Source of the DNA: Zantedeschia hybrid cultivar
Lineage: Eukaryota > Streptophyta > Magnoliopsida > Alismatales > Araceae
Assembly: GCA_030544215.1 (NCBI GenBank)
Contig: JARZZO010000012.1
Coordinates: forward strand, 42,323,194 to 42,387,193
Direction: 5' to 3'
Length of the DNA stretch: 64,000 nt
Below the pieces are notes generated by a model. The model was given only the letters and a program-made list of their open reading frames with translations. It was not told the origin of the DNA and searched no databases. The position numbers and the translations under genes were made by a program. The first letter of the stretch is position 1; every line of letters begins with the position of its first letter. Positions 22,955 to 35,019 of the stretch are shown piece by piece.

Positions 22955-25675
22955 TGCTGCTGCTGCTCTTCCTCTGATGTTACTGCTTTGACTGATAATC
23001 TCCTTCCCATCTTCTTGTTATTATTATTTTTTGTGTTTTTATTACTTGTTCAACAGGGACCGATGTGAGGAAGCTTTCCCCAGACTTGGTGGTAAACTTT
23101 ACAAGAGAGACAGAGGTCCTGCACATCGAAAGGGGCAAAAGGAAGCAGCATGAGGAGTCTTTGGTTGATTGATCGAATGAAGAATTTGCTGGTATCAATG
23201 GGGCATTGGGCTTTCAAATTCAAGGAAAGATGGGTCAGTTTAGGAAGACTTGGGCAGATACTTCAAACAAAGTAGGTTTACAGTACAAGAAAGGCAAAGG
23301 ACGCAGGGTGTTTAATTCTCTAGTATTGGCTGGAGTGGTTACCGATCGGGAGGGAGGAGAAACCGAGTAGGGTGCAGGGAGGTTCTTCATCCGACAGATC
23401 ATATTATTAACGACATGGAACATGAGGTGTATGTATGACCAATGTAAGCACAGAGCAGTCTGGGATGTTACAAGAAGGAAGAAGGTGGAGATTATTTGTA
23501 TTCAAGGAACTAAGGTCAAAGGTATCTGGATTTGGTTAAATCTTCTACAAGATTTTCAACTGTGGATTTTGCTTTTAGAAGGTCTAGAGGAAGGTGGGAG
23601 GGATCCCGGTGGCATGGAACAATGATAAATGGAATGGGAATTCACTTGATACAAGGAAGCATTCGATCACAGTTCAGTCTACATGATGCACAAGAATCAA
23701 ACAAGAGATGATGTCATGTGTACATAGTCTATGTGATTATAGGGAAAGGCAGGTCTTTTGGAAAGAATTATGTAAATATCAGGACTCATAAGCTCCCATG
23801 GTGTGTAACAGGTGATTCTAATGAGGCTAGGCTTCCTTTCAAAAGGAATTGAAATAAAAATGTTACAATTAGTGTGAAGGAGTTCAAGCTCTAGGTTGCA
23901 TGAAATAGACCTTTCAAATCAGCAGTATACTTGGTGTAACTCCAGGGAGTTCACTTCAAAGTCCACAATTGACAAGGTGCTTATGGAAAACTTAGGGGAA
24001 AGTTTATTTTCCCTTGCTATTGCTCAATCTCGACCCAGAACAGCGTCAGAGCATACTGCGGTAACTGCACTGATTGTGGAGTACCAGGTACGTGTCCTCT
24101 CGACAAACCTTTCTGTTTGGAGAAGATTTGATTTCAGTTTGAGGAGTTCGGGAGCATGGTGGATAAATCTTGGACTCAGTTGGAATACAAAAATTGTGCA
24201 GCTAGATCCCTTGCTCAGAACCTTAAGAAGTTGAAGAGTCGAATAAAGTTTGGGCTTCAAGATGGAGAAAGTTAAGGCAAAATAGGGTGTCAGATATTAT
24301 GCAGAACTTGCAGAGTTTCAAATTGAAAGGTGAAAAGGAAACTTTGAATGAGCAAGAAGCCAAGAACAATTACAAACAACTCATCTGAAATCTCAATACG
24401 TGGAATGACATTTGGAAGAAGAGGCTAGACGGAAACAAAAACCTAGAATTACTTGGCCGGAAGAAGGTGATCCGAATGCCTTTGTTTCATAGGATGGGAA
24501 ATGGAGGAAGAAGTAACTCTATTATTACTCTTTTAAGGTAGAGTCTCGATGGAGAGAAGAGGAATCTTTAATTGTTGACAGGGTCATCCAGTTTTATGGA
24601 GTTTTTTACTGCTGAAAACATATCGTATCCTCCCTGGGCAGACCCCTTCCCTTGCCTAGGACATCATTGCTTTGCAAAGTGAGGTCTCAGAAGATGAAGG
24701 TAAGAGAACACTGTTTAGTCTGGTCGTGATGGTTTTCAAAAAATTTTCTATCGGTCATTTTGGGGGCTAGTCAAAAGAGATGTTGTGGAGATGGTACAGG
24801 AATGCATTAAAAAAGGTAGTGGTTGTAAATTTATTAACCAGACTTTCTTGTTTCTATTGCCAAGGAAATAGGGTGCTTGGGAACTCAAGGATTTCAGACC
24901 AATGAATTTATCTAATGGACCTTATAACGTATCCTTTCTAACAGATTAAAACAAAGTTCTTTGAATTTATAATTGAGGAGAATCAATGTGCTTTCATTAA
25001 CGATAGATGCTTGAAGGATGTGACCTTGGTTCCTCGTTAAGCGTTGTTTTCCATGGAAAAAAGGAAGACAAGGGGTTTTGCTTGTAAGCTTGGTTTTGAT
25101 AAAGTTTATGTTAGGGTGTTACGGGAATGTTTGTGAAATATTACGGTTAATCATAAATTTCCAAGCACTTTTATTAATTCCTTGAAGGACTGTGTGGAAT
25201 TTGCTCAGTTTTTGGTCATTGCGAATGAGAATGTTTATTTCTCCAACAGTAGACGTTCACGACAAGTGAACCCAGTATCACCATTATTGTTTGTCGTTGA
25301 CGCTAATATGTTGAGAAAAGTCGGGTAAAAGAGCGAATGACATGCTGTGGCTATAGAAGGTACAGCTTATCAAATCACCAATTGGGACATCTCACAATAT
25401 GCAGATGACACTCCTTTGTTCCTAGAAGCAAGAAGGGGTTGGAGTACAGATAAGGAATCTGGTTTTGATCCTACATGCGATCTATTGGAGCATAGGAAGA
25501 AGTGTAACGATCATAACTTCAACGGAAGTAATATCTACATTGTTGAGAATACATATCTTCATGCCCTCTATAGTCTTCGCAATTGGAGTAAGTTCATTCT
25601 TGGAGCTTGTGCTGAGAAATGCGGAAGAATTAGTGGCTCCTTGCAATTTTGTAGTTGCATTTTAGTTTCTTGATG
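22955..25675 (+). pseudogene. L1-type LINE, ORF1 end to reverse transcriptase, heavily decayed
   Basis: The ORF1 tail reads GKMGQFRKTWADTSNKVGLQ, then KKGKGRRVFNSLVLAGVV (about 23225-23350). ORF2 starts near 23405 with TTWNMRCMYDQCKHRAVWDV and the endonuclease block WCVTGDSNEARLPFK (about 23800). The linker CNSREFTSKSTIDKVL lies near 23938. The reverse transcriptase is broken by many stops but shows DFRPMNLSN (about 24890), a DKVY block and the active site QYADDT (25395-25412). It ends abruptly near 25675. The sequence differs from the LINEs at 15-20 kb and 27-30 kb, so it is another L1 subfamily. Confidence 0.8.
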
Positions 25676-26640
25676 TGATGAAAGGATCCTCTCCTCTCCC
25701 CATTGGCTGGTACCACCTCTCCTTATTTATAACAAAATTGGTGATAAAATCCACTATCTTATTTAAAAAATTGGAGAATAGAATGTAATGGGTTATGGGC
25801 TCTTTTCTCAAGGGAGGACTCTATCATCTTGTAGATACCTCTTTATCCTTTTGGTTCTTCTTGGCTCTGTTTTTTACTTATCTCTTTCTTTCCAAGCCAA
25901 ATCAGCTTGGATAAGCTGATTCACGAGGGAATCAGTCGCTTTGAGTCCAATTTGGATGATTCTCAGTTGATTCCAACCCAATTCAACGTTTTTTCAAGAA
26001 AAAAATAGGGGATCACCTTTTAGGGGCCAAAATTGGATTGGCCCCTGCAATCCCAACTTGGATTGGCTGATCTAGGTTCTCTGTGACTATTACAAAAAAT
26101 GAGACAAATTAAAATATATATATATATAGGAAAAGGTTATCCTAGTTTTTTTAACCTAAACAGGTCTGATCCGGCTGATATGAGTTCAAAACTTTGAACT
26201 TTTATCATATATATATATTTAATGATGTGGTATGTATTAGATTTCTCATATTGAAGGGACCAATTGGTGCTATTGTATTCTATATTGTTGTGCCATTGAA
26301 AATTTGGTTATTTACTAAAGTTATATGTTTAATCATGACCCGCAACTCACCATTATCAACCCAAATCAATATAATTCCATTAGATTTGATTGTTAGTACA
26401 CCATTTTCACTTTTTTATCTTCTTTCTATTTTTTATTTTTTTCTTATTTTTATTGATTTTTTCTCATTTTTCAGTTTTTTTAATTTAAAATTTCAGGCCG
26501 ATCCAAGGATCGGCCTTTTACAAATGGATCGGCTGATTCTGCCAATCCGATCCCGATCCGGATCGTATCGACACCAGGCGATTCTCGGTCCCGATCTGAT
26601 TCCACATATGTTGCGTATCAGAGACTTGCGAAGGATTTGA
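25676..26640. other. Unassigned AT-rich segment, possible DNA-transposon remnant
   Basis: This is non-coding sequence between two LINE fragments. The right part (26440-26600) has a TTTTTCTGATTTTT-type tract followed by a GATCGG-rich block. It resembles the right arm of the hAT family at 40121-45949 and 8835-9544, but I could not find matching terminal repeats or an 8-bp duplication. A TATATA tract lies at 26110. The call is tentative. Confidence 0.3.
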
Positions 26641-27163
26641 GAACAGCCTTTAAGTTCCTAAATTTCTCCATTTTGGTCTTGATCCCAAAAAGGGTAGGGA
26701 CAGAATCAGTTTCTAAGTTACAGGCTGATCAGTTTACTCGATGGCTGCTATAATTTTTACCAAAATGATGTTGAATAGGTTAAAGATGGTCAGGTAGCAT
26801 CTTATTGGTTATAACCAGTCAGCTTTCCTGAAGGACAGGTTTATTTTGGACAATTTTTTGGCAGCGCATGAGGCTATCCATTACCCAAAAAAAATCAGAA
26901 ACAGGCAGCGTTTGGTTATGAAATTGAACTTTGGGGAAGCTTATGATAGGATTAGTTGGACTTGCATTTTCATATTTGACAGTTGGATGAGATTTAATCC
27001 TAAACGGATTGGTGGGTCGATGGGCTGCATTACAACTGCTCAGTTTTCAGTTAAGTGCTGAAGGTCCTCTTTTTAATTGATTCAAAACTCTGCATGATAT
27101 TGCTGCAGATAAGGAATTACAGTGGAGCATGTTTTCTCAGCAGGCAACAATGGGGAATGGTTT
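26641..27163 (+). pseudogene. L1-type LINE reverse transcriptase, upstream half (split by insertion)
   Basis: The reading recovers LVLIPKRVG, then QSAFLKDRFILDNFLAAHEA (26815 onwards), LVMKLNFGEAYDRISW and ITTAQFSV. These are RT blocks N-terminal to the active site. Stops interrupt throughout. The LINE is cut by the minus-strand LINE at 27164; its continuation lies at 30735-31713, with the 15-bp target duplication AATGGGGAATGGTTT on both sides. It is closely related to the LINE at 15-18 kb (NFLAAYEAIHS). Confidence 0.82.
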
Positions 27164-29201
27164 TTTATTTATTTTTTGGAAGGTGACAATGTCACATTTC
27201 ATTAAGAAAGGAAAGAGTACATAGAAGGCCAGAGGCCAAATACAAAAGGCAAAGCTGCCACCCCAAGAAAACAGACCCTATATTTCTATTTTATTCAGAA
27301 AATAAAATAGAAGTACACATTAATTACAATAAAGAGAAAAACAAATTCACGGATTTCATGTAATGAAGTATTTCCATTTGCTGGCTCTGAGTAAAAGGTC
27401 TCCCTGAGTGTTGCTGAGTGCATTGGCTGCTTTCCCCCAATCTTTACCCAGCATATGGACCTTCTGAAAATACTCTGGGTTATTAAACTCTTGCTTGAAT
27501 TTTCTGCTATTCCTTTCCAACCATATTGCCCACATCATAGCTAGTATAAACAAAGACGACATCTCCCTTTCTGCATGTACTGGACAAATATCAGACCAGC
27601 CCTGCATCAAATGTAGAGCATCTGTTGGTTTCTCCCATTGCACTTTTAAAGCTTTACATAAGATCTTCCATTGAATGCTAATTATACTGCAGTGACAAAA
27701 TAGGTGATCCTGACTTTCTTCATAAATCCCACAAAAAATACCAGATTGTTGGATCTTGAAGATTTTCTTCACTCTGTATGCTGTTGGAAGTTTCCCCAAA
27801 GCCACTTTCCAGAGGAAAGTTCTGATTTTATTTGGAAGATGCTTGGACCAGACTAAAGATTTCCACCACACTCTTATACCTCCATCTTGGAGTATTCTAG
27901 TTAGATCCCTTGTGGTAAGAGTGCCTTCGGAGTTCCAGACCCACAATCTTTTGTCCTCCTGCCCCCTGATCAGTTGAAGACCCTGAATGACTTTTAAAAT
28001 CCCTAGCAGTTCCTCCAATTCTGGCTCTGTGAGATTCCTTCTAAAAGAAAAGTTTCATTGCAAAGTGTTCTACTGAAACCTCATTTTCTTGTACTAAGTG
28101 GTACTGATTTGGAGCCTGTGCAGCAAGTGTAGCATCTGAAGACCACTTATCCTCCCAAAATCTGACCAAATCGCCATTCCATATCAAGAATCTCACTGCA
28201 GGTGACACTATGTCCTGTAGCTTTGCAATATTTCTCCATATCTGTGACACATTTAATGTCCTTGAGGGTAATAAACACCATCTAGAAGTGTTGTAGTAGT
28301 ACACCTCTCTCACAATTCTTGCCCATAGAGAGTCCACTTGTTCCCCTAATCTCCATAACCACTCAGCCAGCATTGCCTTATTGAAAGTTTAAATCTTTAC
28401 CAATCCAACCCCTCCACTCTTTTCTTTTGCAAACTTGATCCCAAGCAACAAGGTGAAGACCTCTCCCATCTCTCTTCCCTCCTTGCTAAAAGAAAGAACT
28501 CCTCATTGCCTCTATCTTCCTTTCAATAGTTCTAGGAATTTTAAAAATGGATAGGAGATAATTGGCTAATGAGGAGAGGACTGATTTCGAGAGGATCCAT
28601 TTCTTCCCCCCCCCCCCCCCCCGCTTAGAGGAGTTTAGCTTTCCATCCTTCTCGCGCTTGATCAAACTTCTTGATGACCTCATCCCAATCCCTTAGTCGC
28701 ATAGGGCCCGAAGACAAAGGGAGGCCCAGATTTTTAATTGGAAATTGAGTACCTCTACAATTGAGAATCTCAGTCATTCTGTCAAGCCTATCCTTTTCCA
28801 CATTAATCCCTACGGCTTCTGGTTTCTGATAATTAATACTCACCCCTAGTAATTGCTTCAATCAGAATCACTAAAATCTTCATGTTTCTCAACATGTCCC
28901 CATGTCCTGAAGAGAAGTAAAGTGTCATCTGCATGAGGTACCCCTGTTTTAGGGTGAACTTCCTGATTGTTCCCCTGTTTCACCTTCCATTCCTGAGCTT
29001 TCCTATATGACTTGTACTTGGCAGCCACCTCTGCCCAAGTCCAGTCACACTGATGAGGGGCTGTTGCAGGCCCTACAGAGTACAGAAGGATCAACATAAG
29101 GAAGCTCCACCTTGATCGACACCAAGAATCCTTTCCCATTCACCCTGATCTTCACACCTTTGGGGACATCCTTCAGCTTCTCTACCTCCACCTGGACTCT
29201 A

Positions 29202-29821
29202 TGTAATGACCTAATTAGCTAACTGGTCCAACAACTGTGCTAGTTGGTAGACTTCCCAGGAAGGCCACCTATCCTGTGACATTTCCTAACCAAGCACGCT
29301 TAACTTCGGAGTTCTTTCCAACTCTAGTTCCGAAAATGGCTAGCCGGTGTTGTTGGTAGTCTACTGATTTAATCTATTTAACATATTCTTATATGGGGTA
29401 CTATAATCTACCCCCCTTAGAAGTCTGATATCCTCGTCAGGACCATATTACACATAGCCCACAACCAATCCAACAAGCAAGTAAGATTCTAGAGGTGGCT
29501 CCCACAAGCTCAAAAGGTCGCTCCCACTATGCAGCTTCATACTTTAGGGTAGCACTTTGCCCTGTGTGGTACTTAGCTCCCACACTTCCAGCTGGTTCGT
29601 GGCTCTGATACCATTTTGAAATGACCCAATCAGCTAACTGAACCAACACCTATGCTAGTTTGTAGACTTCCCAAGAAGGTTAACAATCCTAAGATTTCTC
29701 CCAACCGAGCACGCCTATTTTCGAAGTTCTTTCTAACTAAAGCTCCGAAAAATGGCTAGCCGGTGTTGTTGCCAGTATATTGATTTAGTCTATTTAACAT
29801 ATTATTATACGCGGTATTGCA
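29202..29821 (-). mobile_element. Cassandra-type TRIM with 5S-rRNA-like LTRs
   Basis: Two direct repeats of about 204 bp (29202-29405 and 29617-29821) flank a non-coding core of 211 bp. Each repeat contains 5S-rRNA-like sequence in reverse: GACTTCCCAGGAAGGCCACC, then CAAGCACGCTTAACTTCGGA continuing into GTTCT in the left copy. This covers the 5S internal Pol III promoter region. The core holds a 13-base primer-binding site TGGTATCAGAGCC (minus strand, 29601-29613), complementary to initiator tRNA-Met, next to the right (5') LTR. A purine tract (complement of 29411-29420) lies near the left LTR. Target duplication is TAGAG/TAGAA (minus strand; one mismatch). This is the Cassandra architecture. 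Confidence 0.93.
29601..29613 (-). other. Primer-binding site of the Cassandra TRIM
   Basis: TGGTATCAGAGCC on the minus strand, the canonical complement of initiator tRNA-Met, lies three bases inside the 5' LTR. It primes minus-strand synthesis. Confidence 0.92.
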
Positions 29822-30734
29822 TTCTAGCATACTTAATATTTATCAACCGAAAAGAGCTAACACCCACACATCTAAGGATACCAAACCTTTCAAGGATGCT
29901 CTGAAAGGTTTCTGTATTCCACATGTGTAAAGGCAATCCTTCCATTCTACACTAGAGAGTAAGTCCATCTATGACTGGCTTTGTACCCATTTCTACTAAC
30001 CATGGAGCACAACTAACCTTAAGGTTCCCTTTTGATAGAATTTCCAGATATTTGCCATTCTGAAACCACTTAATCCTTTTGGCCGAGATCAAGAATGACT
30101 TGCCCTGCAACTCCCCGATATTCCACTCCTGAGCCCTACTCCACTCTTCTTGCAGCAACTGTAACACCTTGGAACTCAGTGACACACTGCCCCCCTCCTC
30201 TTCCTTGCCACATGTTAATACCTTAGCCACCAAGCACTCCTGAAGAGGTTCCTGAGAAGCCTTCACTGCCGAGGACCAAGGCACTGCTATCCATCCCCCT
30301 GGAGGTTCACTTGGCGCAGTCTTGCAAAGCATGCCTCCGCCACCATACTCCCTCTGAAAACGGGGGAGTCTTACCCTGAGGATTCCTGCAGTTGAAACTC
30401 CGGTAGCCGATGCCCTGCAAGAGATGCATCTCACAGCCTCTCTGCAATACTTTCGCTCTATGCTCCTTCTGCAGACACCTAATGCACTCGTCTCTCCCTA
30501 CCGGGAATGCTACAGGGGACTTTCTGCCAGTGTTGCAGGGGTCTTCTATCTCTGCTAACCAGCTGCGAACCTCCATCACCACCTTCTCCCTCAAACCCCC
30601 TCCCCTCACCTCTGCTCTCCTCACCTTTCCTCTCAGCACTCATGCTGAGAGCGTAGTATTAGCTTCCACCATCTAAGTTCAAACACAATCAAGCACAGTA
30701 TTAGCTTCCACAAAGTGTTCTTTTCAGGAATAAA

Positions 30735-31713
30735 AATGGGGAATGGTTTATCATATTTAGAAGGAACTTGGCTGATTTAATTGAATGAATTCATTGAACT
30801 GCAGAACTCCCTTACACAGATTCAGTTAAACACTTTTCAAGATGATGGTAGAAGATGGAAATGGGATAACAGAGGACAATTCTCCATGAAATCCTTTATT
30901 AGAGGATTTAATGATCATGGAGAAGAGTTTCGCGGGTGAACTCAATGTGGTAAATCTTGTTACCTCCTAAATTTCAAATCTTCTAGTGGAAAGTAATGAT
31001 TAGTAGGCTTCCTACTTGTGACAGACTCAAAAAACTGATTCCCTAAAACCTGCATGATGAGAAGTGTTGTTCACCTTTTCACCAAATATGGAATAATTGA
31101 TGTTCAGTGGAACATTCTGCCTAGATAAATAGGAATTCAATGGCAGGAAAAGGATAATCTCCATAATTTGCTGAGATGGTGGAATAATTCGTGCCCCAGC
31201 CACGCAAATAACAAGGAATGGTTGGTTTTATTCATTCCCATTCTTTTGTCTAGTTGGGTCCATATAAACCAGAGGAAGTTCACTGATATCTTCAATATAT
31301 CCTTTCTTACTTTGAGAAAAGCTTTGCAGTGGGCAGGAGAATTGTGCAAAGTCAGCAGCTTTTGACACTCAAGCTGATTCACCCTTGTTCAAGAGGGCCT
31401 CTGTGTGGAGAATCTATCCTCCCGTAGTTTGTGTCAGGGTTGTTACTCTACTATCTCAGTAGATTAGCTTCCCTTAGTCTGGTTCTTTTTCCTTACTTTT
31501 TCTGTGTTCATTGATTCTCTTCTTTTCTTTGCTCTTGCTTTAAGGTGATTGTGTCATCCTTCTTTCTCTTTTGTTTTTTTTTTTTTGGTTCCTTCCCTTC
31601 TTTCTATATCCACATTCCTTGCAGGTGTTCCACCGCCTTTCTGTATCTGTTTTATTTCATAACGAATTGTGATATTTGTCGCCTTCAAAAAAACAAATCT
31701 GTCCTTTTGTATC
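30735..31713 (+). pseudogene. L1-type LINE, C-terminal ORF2 and 3' region (continuation of 26641-27163)
   Basis: After the target duplication the plus strand resumes with GTWLI*LNEFIELQNSLTQI and DDGRRWKWDNRGQFSMKSFI (the linker before zf-RVT; a stop follows LI). A degraded zf-RVT follows: LLRWWNNSCPSHANNKEWLV, then SWVHINQRKFTDIFN (31168-31365). A stop after KVSSF ends the frame. The rest (31366-31713) is T-rich 3' untranslated sequence ending near CTTCAAAAAAAC (31684), perhaps the poly-A junction. The copia element at 31714 inserted just beyond it. Confidence 0.75.
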
Positions 31714-31976
31714 TGTTGAAGTTTTCAGAGGAAGAAAAAACAAGAACATGAGGAAGAGAAGAAAAAGGGATGAGAAGGGATGTATGTAACCATACATGGC
31801 CTGCAGCTCCCCTTCCCTCCTCTTTTATTTATTAGGGCAATTACTAGATACGATGCAATGACTAAAATGCCCCTCCTAACAGGACCGAACAGAAAGAATA
31901 ACTGCCCTACAGACTTTTAACACATGAACAAATAAAAAAGGATTAAAATGTCCTCTCATCATAGGCTGCGACTACA
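31714..31976 (-). repeat. Copia 3' LTR
   Basis: TGTTGAAGTTTTCAGA to GGCTGCGACTACA; the partner copy is at 36604-36862. Next to it, 31977-31992 reads on the minus strand as CTTGAGGGGGAG, a classic copia polypurine tract. Confidence 0.95.
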
Positions 31977-31992
31977 CTCCCCCTCAAGCTGA
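31977..31992 (-). other. Copia polypurine tract
   Basis: The minus strand reads TCAGCTTGAGGGGGAG immediately before the 3' LTR. It primes plus-strand DNA. Confidence 0.9.
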
Positions 31993-32105
31993 GCAATAGC
32001 ATATGTATCAAGCATACTCATCTTGCTCAAACAATGATGAAATTGAGCAACATGTTGTCCTTTGGTGAAGATATCTGCAATTTGATCTTGAGACTTGACA
32101 TACGG

Positions 32106-32543
32106 TCAACAAATTTTTTTAGAGTCAAGCTTCTCTCTAATGAAGTGGCGATCGATTTCTATATGTTTAGTGTGATCATGTTGGACCAGATTATTTGCAA
32201 TGTTAATTGCAGCCTTGTTATCACAATAGAGCTTCATGGGTAAGCATACTCGAACACCAAGGTCCATCAAGAATAGCTTCAGCCAGATCATCTCTATAAC
32301 ACAGTTTGCTATAGCTCTATATTCAGCTTCAGCACTAGACCTCGCACAAACTAATTGTTTCTTGTTCCTCCATGCAACAAGGTTGCCCTGCAGGAACAAG
32401 TAGTAATCATGAGTGGGTTTTCTATCATCTTTGGAACATGCCCAATCAACATCAGAATAACTTTCAACTAATATTTTTTTACACTTAGAAAACAAAAGTC
32501 CCTTCCTAGGACAGGACTTGATGTACCGAAGTATCTTTTTCAA
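32106..32543 (-). pseudogene. Copia RNase H
   Basis: A 145-residue open frame with LVESYSDVDWACSKDDRKPT, CARSSAEAEYRAIANCVIEM and YCDNKAAINIANNLVQHDHT. The three acidic blocks of copia RNase H are present, followed by the HIEIDRHFIREKLD tail. It removes RNA from RNA-DNA hybrids during reverse transcription. The frame ends at 32106 with a premature stop before the usual ADILTK tail. Confidence 0.9.
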
Positions 32544-33930
32544 CTACCTTCATATGAGGTACCCTGTGTGCATGCATGTATTGGCTAACCACACTAACAG
32601 CATATGTCAAATCAGGATGAGTAAGTCATAGGTAAAGTAGACGACCCACCAATCTTTGATACTTTCCTTTCTCTGAATCTGATAAGAGATCACCATTAGT
32701 ATCACTCAGACTATGGTTTGTTTCAATAGCAGTTTCTACTGGTTTACAACACAATTTCTATGTCTCTTTCAACAAATCCAGAACATACTTCTTTTGACAA
32801 ATATATATACCTCTCTTAGATCGAGCAACTTCAATGCCAAGAAAGTACTTGAGCTCTCCTAAGTCTTTAATATTAAAAACGTGTGCAAGATTGTGTTGCA
32901 ACTTTTCAATTTCCTGCACATTATCATCCATGATTATCATATCATCCATATAGACCAACAGTACAACCACATGTCCATCCTACCATTTATAAAAAGGGTG
33001 TGATCCAAGTTGCCTCAAGAATAGCCAAAACTGAGCATCGCCTTACGGAAGCGATCAAATCATGCCTTAGGTGATTGTTTCAGCCCATGAAGAGCTTTAT
33101 TCAGCTTACATACTCTCCCCCTTACATCAAGTCCTAGAGGAGGCTGCATATATACTTCCTCTTACAAATCACCATTCAAAAATGCATTTTGTACATCAAG
33201 TTGATGAAGAGACCAAGAGAAATAAGTTGCAAGAGCCAAGACTGCTCGAAAAGACTTAAAACAAGCAACATGGGCAAAAGTCTCCGAGTAGTCAATCCCA
33301 TAGGCCTGTGTAAACCCCTAGGCAACTAGCCGGGCCTTGTACTGCTCAATAAACCCATCTACATGGAACTTGATAGTGTAGACCCAGTTGGAACCAACCA
33401 AACTATATCCTTTGGGTGGATCCACCAAATCCCAAGTACCATTTGCATGAAGGATTGCTAGTTCTCCATTCATTGCTTGTACCCACTTGGGGTCTTTAAC
33501 TTCCCCAGAGTAGGAATGAGGTATGTGATATGAAGAAATTGTAGTAAAAAAAGAACAATAACCAGGAGATAATTGGGACTAAGAAACAAACGAGAAATAG
33601 GACGTCGAATACAAGCGTTGGAGCCCTTCTTGAGTGCAATAGGAAGGTCAGAGTCAGAAGTAAGCACACCAAAGAGCGGACCTGTAGGCACAGCTGCTCT
33701 TGATAGTGGCCTAATGGAGGAATATCTCTTGTGCCACGTGCCGTGGGAGTACTGTTGTATTGGCAAATAAGTTCGAGGTGTAGCAACATCAACCAACTCA
33801 GAAGACAACGGAGTGACTGGAGACACCAACTGCAAAAGGAATTGAGGAGAGAGTAGGAGTGTCCTCCCCTTGAGATAAAACAGGAGAAAAATATGACCGA
33901 TGCTAAAAGAAGGTGACATCTTTCAAAATG
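32544..33930 (-). pseudogene. Copia reverse transcriptase, broken
   Basis: The active site LLVYMDDMIIMDDN (about 32930-32965, YMDD) and NIKDLGELKYFLGIEVARSK are readable in a 70-residue frame (32758-32970). Upstream RT sequence continues in fragments, with the AMNGELAILHANGTW-type start of the RT_2 region around 33430-33480 on the minus strand. Multiple stops and frame changes exist, so it cannot make enzyme. Confidence 0.8.
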
Positions 33931-34010
33931 TATTTCCGACCCGTGAGGGGATCTAGACGCTTGTAGTCTTTCTGGGTAGAGGAGACAGCCAAGTAAATTC
34001 CCCGAACAAC

Positions 34011-34687
34011 TCAAGGATCAAGTTTAGTAGCACCAGGTGTCAAACAATGAATAAAGCATAAGCATCTAAAGACACGAGGTAGGAGAGAGAACAAGGATTC
34101 AAATGGACAGAGGACAAGAGATGGAACCCGATTGTCTAGTGTGCGGGATGGCATTCGATTAATAGATAGGAGGAATGAAGAAGAGCTGCCCCCCCAAAAA
34201 TTTTTGGGTAAATTATGGTGGAAGAGAAGTGCTCGAGAGACTTCAAGAAGGTGTCTATTCTTATGCTCAGCCACCCCATTCTGTTGAGGTGTATAAACAC
34301 ACAATGATTCATGAATAATGCCAGCATCTTCCATAAAGATATTCAAATTTTTTCGAAGTACTCACGAGCATTATCAGACCGGAAAATTTTCACTTCTCGG
34401 TCAACTTGAGTCTCCACCATTCGGTAGAACACTTGGACAAGTCGATGAATCTCCTCTCGAGAGCAAATGAGATAAAGCCAATAATGATGAGAATAATCAT
34501 CAATGAAAGATAAGAAATAACGGTGACCATCTATAGAAGGAACCAGGGAAGGACCCCAAATATCAGAATGAACAACATCAAAAGGAGTAGAACTCCGTTT
34601 CATTGATACCGGGAAAATAGTTTTACAACATCTGGAGAGTTGACACACTTGACACTGTAGAGACTCTATGGACCCAAAAGGAAACAA
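34011..34687 (-). pseudogene. Copia integrase core
   Basis: Two overlapping frames give CQLSRCCKTIFPVS, then FDVVHSDIWGPSLVPSIDGH, RYFLSFIDDYSHHYWLYLI and VKIFRSDNAREYF (D-D of the catalytic triad). The CVYTPQQNGVAEHKNRHLLE block carries the final glutamate. This is the standard copia GAG-pre-integrase to rve order. A frame change near 34345 separates the last part. It inserts the cDNA into the genome in intact copies. Confidence 0.88.
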
Positions 34688-35019
34688 TTATGGAAAAAGA
34701 ATCCTAAGTGACCCAAAGGATAAATGACCAAGCTGAAAGTGCAATAGATAGACATCCAGGAGGCTAGTTTATTTTGCTACATATAGAAGACTGAAAAGCA
34801 ACACGTCCTTCAGGCTCGAAACGGTAGAGACCATCCACTTCACGACCACTCTACAAGTCCTGAAAAACATAATGTGTAGGAAAAAAGGTCATAGGAGTTA
34901 AGAGATTTGGTAATGTTGCTTACAAAAAGAAAGTTAATAGACACAGCAGGTACATGAAGAGAATTTGGAAGAACTAAGTAACCATTAAGATGGACGGAAC
35001 CCTTGCCAGCCATGCTGGC

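Larger units (their letters stand above)
27164..30734 (-). mobile_element. L1-type LINE, internally deleted, with 15-bp target duplication
   Basis: It is bounded by AATGGGGAATGGTTT (27149-27163 and 30735-30749), with a T-rich left end (the minus-strand 3' tail). From the right come an ORF1 with a degraded zinc knuckle (CIRCLQKEHRAKV, about 30500), then YARVQVEVEK and CDWTWAEVAAKYKSYR (about 29060-29000). It jumps directly to VPHADDTLLLF (about 28930), the RT active site. The ORF1 C-terminus, endonuclease and N-terminal RT are absent, so a large internal deletion joins these points. RT thumb (GKKWILSKSVLSSLANYLL), linker (FWEDKWSSDA) and zf-RVT (27356-28018, 220-residue open frame with FCGIYEESQDHLFCHCS) follow. 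A C17 run (28606-28622) expands a glycine stretch. A Cassandra TRIM sits in ORF1. Confidence 0.9.

Noticed and set aside
29250..29360. A functional 5S rRNA gene
   Set aside because: The 5S-like sequence is interrupted, occurs twice in direct LTRs, and is flanked by PBS and purine tract. It belongs to a Cassandra TRIM.
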